Source: an uncultured Holophagales bacterium (GTDB taxonomy: Bacteria; Acidobacteriota; Thermoanaerobaculia; UBA5066). Taken from it: a stretch of DNA of 15,281 bases. Shown here one piece after another: positions 14,126 through 15,281 of this stretch (positions within the stretch are counted from its first letter, which is position 1; each line of letters starts with the position of its first letter). The notes below the pieces were generated by a model. It worked only from the letters and a program-made list of their open reading frames with translations, did no database searches and was not told the origin of the DNA. The stretch covers positions 1-15,281 of the forward strand of contig CALBDV010000366.1 of assembly GCA_937927565.1 (NCBI GenBank). The letters run 5' to 3'. Both the position numbers and the translations under genes were made by a program.

Positions 14126-15280
14126 TCAGAGCCGCGCGAGGAGGCCGAGGACCCGCACGGCCTCCTCCGGTTCGTTCCCGAAGTGCGGCGAGAGCCGGAG
14201 GAAGCCGGCGCGCGCCGAGCAGGCGACCCCGTTCGACTCGAGGTGGCGCATGGCCTGGCGCGGGTCCATGCCGGCCGGAGGGCGGGCGGAGAGGATCCCG
14301 GAGCGGACCGCCTGGCCGTGGAGGACCGGCTCCCAGCCGAAGCGCGGCAGCCCCTCTTCCAGGACGGCGAGGACTGCGCGGATCCTCTCGCCGACCACCT
14401 CGCTCCCTGCGTCGAGCAGGAGGCCGATCGAGGCGTGGAGGGCGTAGACGCCCGGAGTCGGCGGCGCGCCGATCTCGAACTTCGTCGCGTCCTCGACGTA
14501 CTCGGGACGATCGCCGACGTCGTACTGCGCCGGGTTCGTCCGCTTCAGGTTCAGCCAGCCCGACGGCGGGCGCAGGCGCGCGCGCAGCGAGGGCGTCGTG
14601 AAGAAGAGCCCGCACCCTTCGGGCCCGAGCATCCACTTGTGCCCGTCGGCGGAGAGGTAGTCGGGTCCGAGCGCGGCGACGTCGACGGGGATCGCCCCGA
14701 CCGCCTGGATCGCGTCGAGGCCGAAGACGATGCCGTTCGTCCTGCAGAACGCCCCGACCTCGGCCGCGGGCGCGACGAATCCCGTGTGGTAGGCGACGAG
14801 CGACAGCGAGACGAGGCGCGTCCGCGCATCGCAGGCCGCGAAGACCTCCTCCGCCGTGAACGCCCCGTCCCGGGTCGGGATCCGCCGCACGTCGACTCCG
14901 AGCCGCGCGAGGTCGAGCCACGGCGTCAGGTTCGCCGGGAACTCCGACTCCGTCGTCACGACGACGTCGCCCGGGCGCCAGTCGAGCCCCTGCGCCACGA
15001 GCGAGAGGCCGAACGTCGTGTTCGGCACGATCGCGATCGACGAGGAGCCGCCGAGCTCCTGCGTCACGCCGAGGAGCCTCGCCGCGCTCTCGCGGAGCGC
15101 GGCGGTTCGCGCCGACCAGCCGGGGTACGCGAGCGGCCCGCGCGTCGAGAGCTCCCTCGCGTACTCGGCCAGCGCCGCCGCCGCGCGCGCCGGCAGCGGG
15201 GACACGGCCGCGTGATTCATCTGGATCGTCGCGAGGCGCGACGGGAACTCGCGGTCGAGGGATTCGCGGGAGAAGTCCAT
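14126..15280 (-). CDS. Class V aminotransferase (PLP-dependent)
   Basis: A 384-residue protein of the class V aminotransferase family, which contains cysteine desulfurases, kynureninases, isopenicillin N epimerase-like enzymes and serine-glyoxylate transaminases. PLP-binding marks are visible: VPNTTFGLSLVAQGL (about 85-99), the cofactor aspartate D189 in FGLDAIQAVG, and the Schiff-base lysine K215 in SADGHKWMLGPEG. The phrases WRPGDVVVTTESEFPANLTPW and GHKWMLGPEGCG resemble the epimerase/selenocysteine-lyase-like group more than IscS. I see no conserved cysteine loop typical of desulfurases, so substrate is not assigned. The ATG (15278-15280) is one base from the window edge; the true start could lie further out, and promoter and ribosome binding site are out of view. 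It converges on the LytM gene with an 18-bp gap holding no clear terminator. Confidence 0.88.
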   Translation of the reverse strand: MDFSRESLDREFPSRLATIQMNHAAVSPLPARAAAALAEYARELSTRGPLAYPGWSARTAALRESAARLLGVTQELGGSSSIAIVPNTTFGLSLVAQGLDWRPGDVVVTTESEFPANLTPWLDLARLGVDVRRIPTRDGAFTAEEVFAACDARTRLVSLSLVAYHTGFVAPAAEVGAFCRTNGIVFGLDAIQAVGAIPVDVAALGPDYLSADGHKWMLGPEGCGLFFTTPSLRARLRPPSGWLNLKRTNPAQYDVGDRPEYVEDATKFEIGAPPTPGVYALHASIGLLLDAGSEVVGERIRAVLAVLEEGLPRFGWEPVLHGQAVRSGILSARPPAGMDPRQAMRHLESNGVACSARAGFLRLSPHFGNEPEEAVRVLGLLARL

Positions 15281-15281
15281 C

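Noticed and set aside
14122..14132. Palindrome GCTCTCAGAGC at the LytM/aminotransferase convergent junction as a terminator
   Set aside because: The loop would be a single base and there is no T-tract, so it cannot form a convincing terminator hairpin.

Overview
This is a very GC-rich window (about 70 % by eye, with strong G/C at third codon positions) that is almost wholly coding. It holds eleven intact or nearly intact protein genes and one 3' gene fragment, and no RNA gene, insertion sequence, CRISPR array or origin that I can see. GTG is the preferred start for eight of the eleven genes. Lipopolysaccharide-type O-antigen ligases, a single-chain CarB, a bare bacterial Ser/Thr kinase and an HdrB-like protein together suggest a high-GC Gram-negative bacterium, perhaps Acidobacteriota or a relative. 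That placement is inference, because there is no marker gene to settle it.

Layout. (1) Positions 1-934: the 3' end of an unknown plus-strand gene runs tail to tail into an orphan HdrB-like CCG-domain protein on the minus strand. (2) 1046-2177: a Ser/Thr kinase with its own promoter and ribosome binding site, followed by 2.3 copies of a perfectly repeated, hairpin-forming 72-bp unit filling the gap to the next, convergent gene. (3) 2180-3930: a CBS-pair protein (minus) diverges from a two-gene operon (plus) of a DUF456 membrane protein and a PgeF/YfiH laccase-domain protein, which overlap by four bases. Both divergent promoters place the -10 box 7-8 nt before the start codon, as in leaderless transcripts. 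(4) 3960-5786: a PAS-GAF-PAS-GGDEF diguanylate cyclase (minus), separated from pgeF by a GC-rich hairpin. (5) 5941-14107: an apparent four-gene operon, carB - O-antigen ligase A - O-antigen ligase B - LytM-like membrane protein, with each junction overlapping by one or four bases. (6) 14126-15280: a class V aminotransferase (minus) whose ATG lies at the very edge of the window.

How the genes fit together. The clearest functional block is region 5. Two divergent O-antigen ligase/polymerase homologues, both of 661 residues and each with an additional C-terminal soluble domain, are translationally coupled to a membrane-anchored LytM domain that has lost nearly all the peptidase residues. This looks like an envelope-glycan ligation or export module attached to the housekeeping gene carB. 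The kinase, CBS protein and diguanylate cyclase are ordinary signalling genes with no partner in view. The points most worth following up are the ligase pair with the pseudo-peptidase, the HdrB homologue lacking one cluster-1 cysteine, the 72-bp structured tandem repeat and the recurring leaderless promoter layout.
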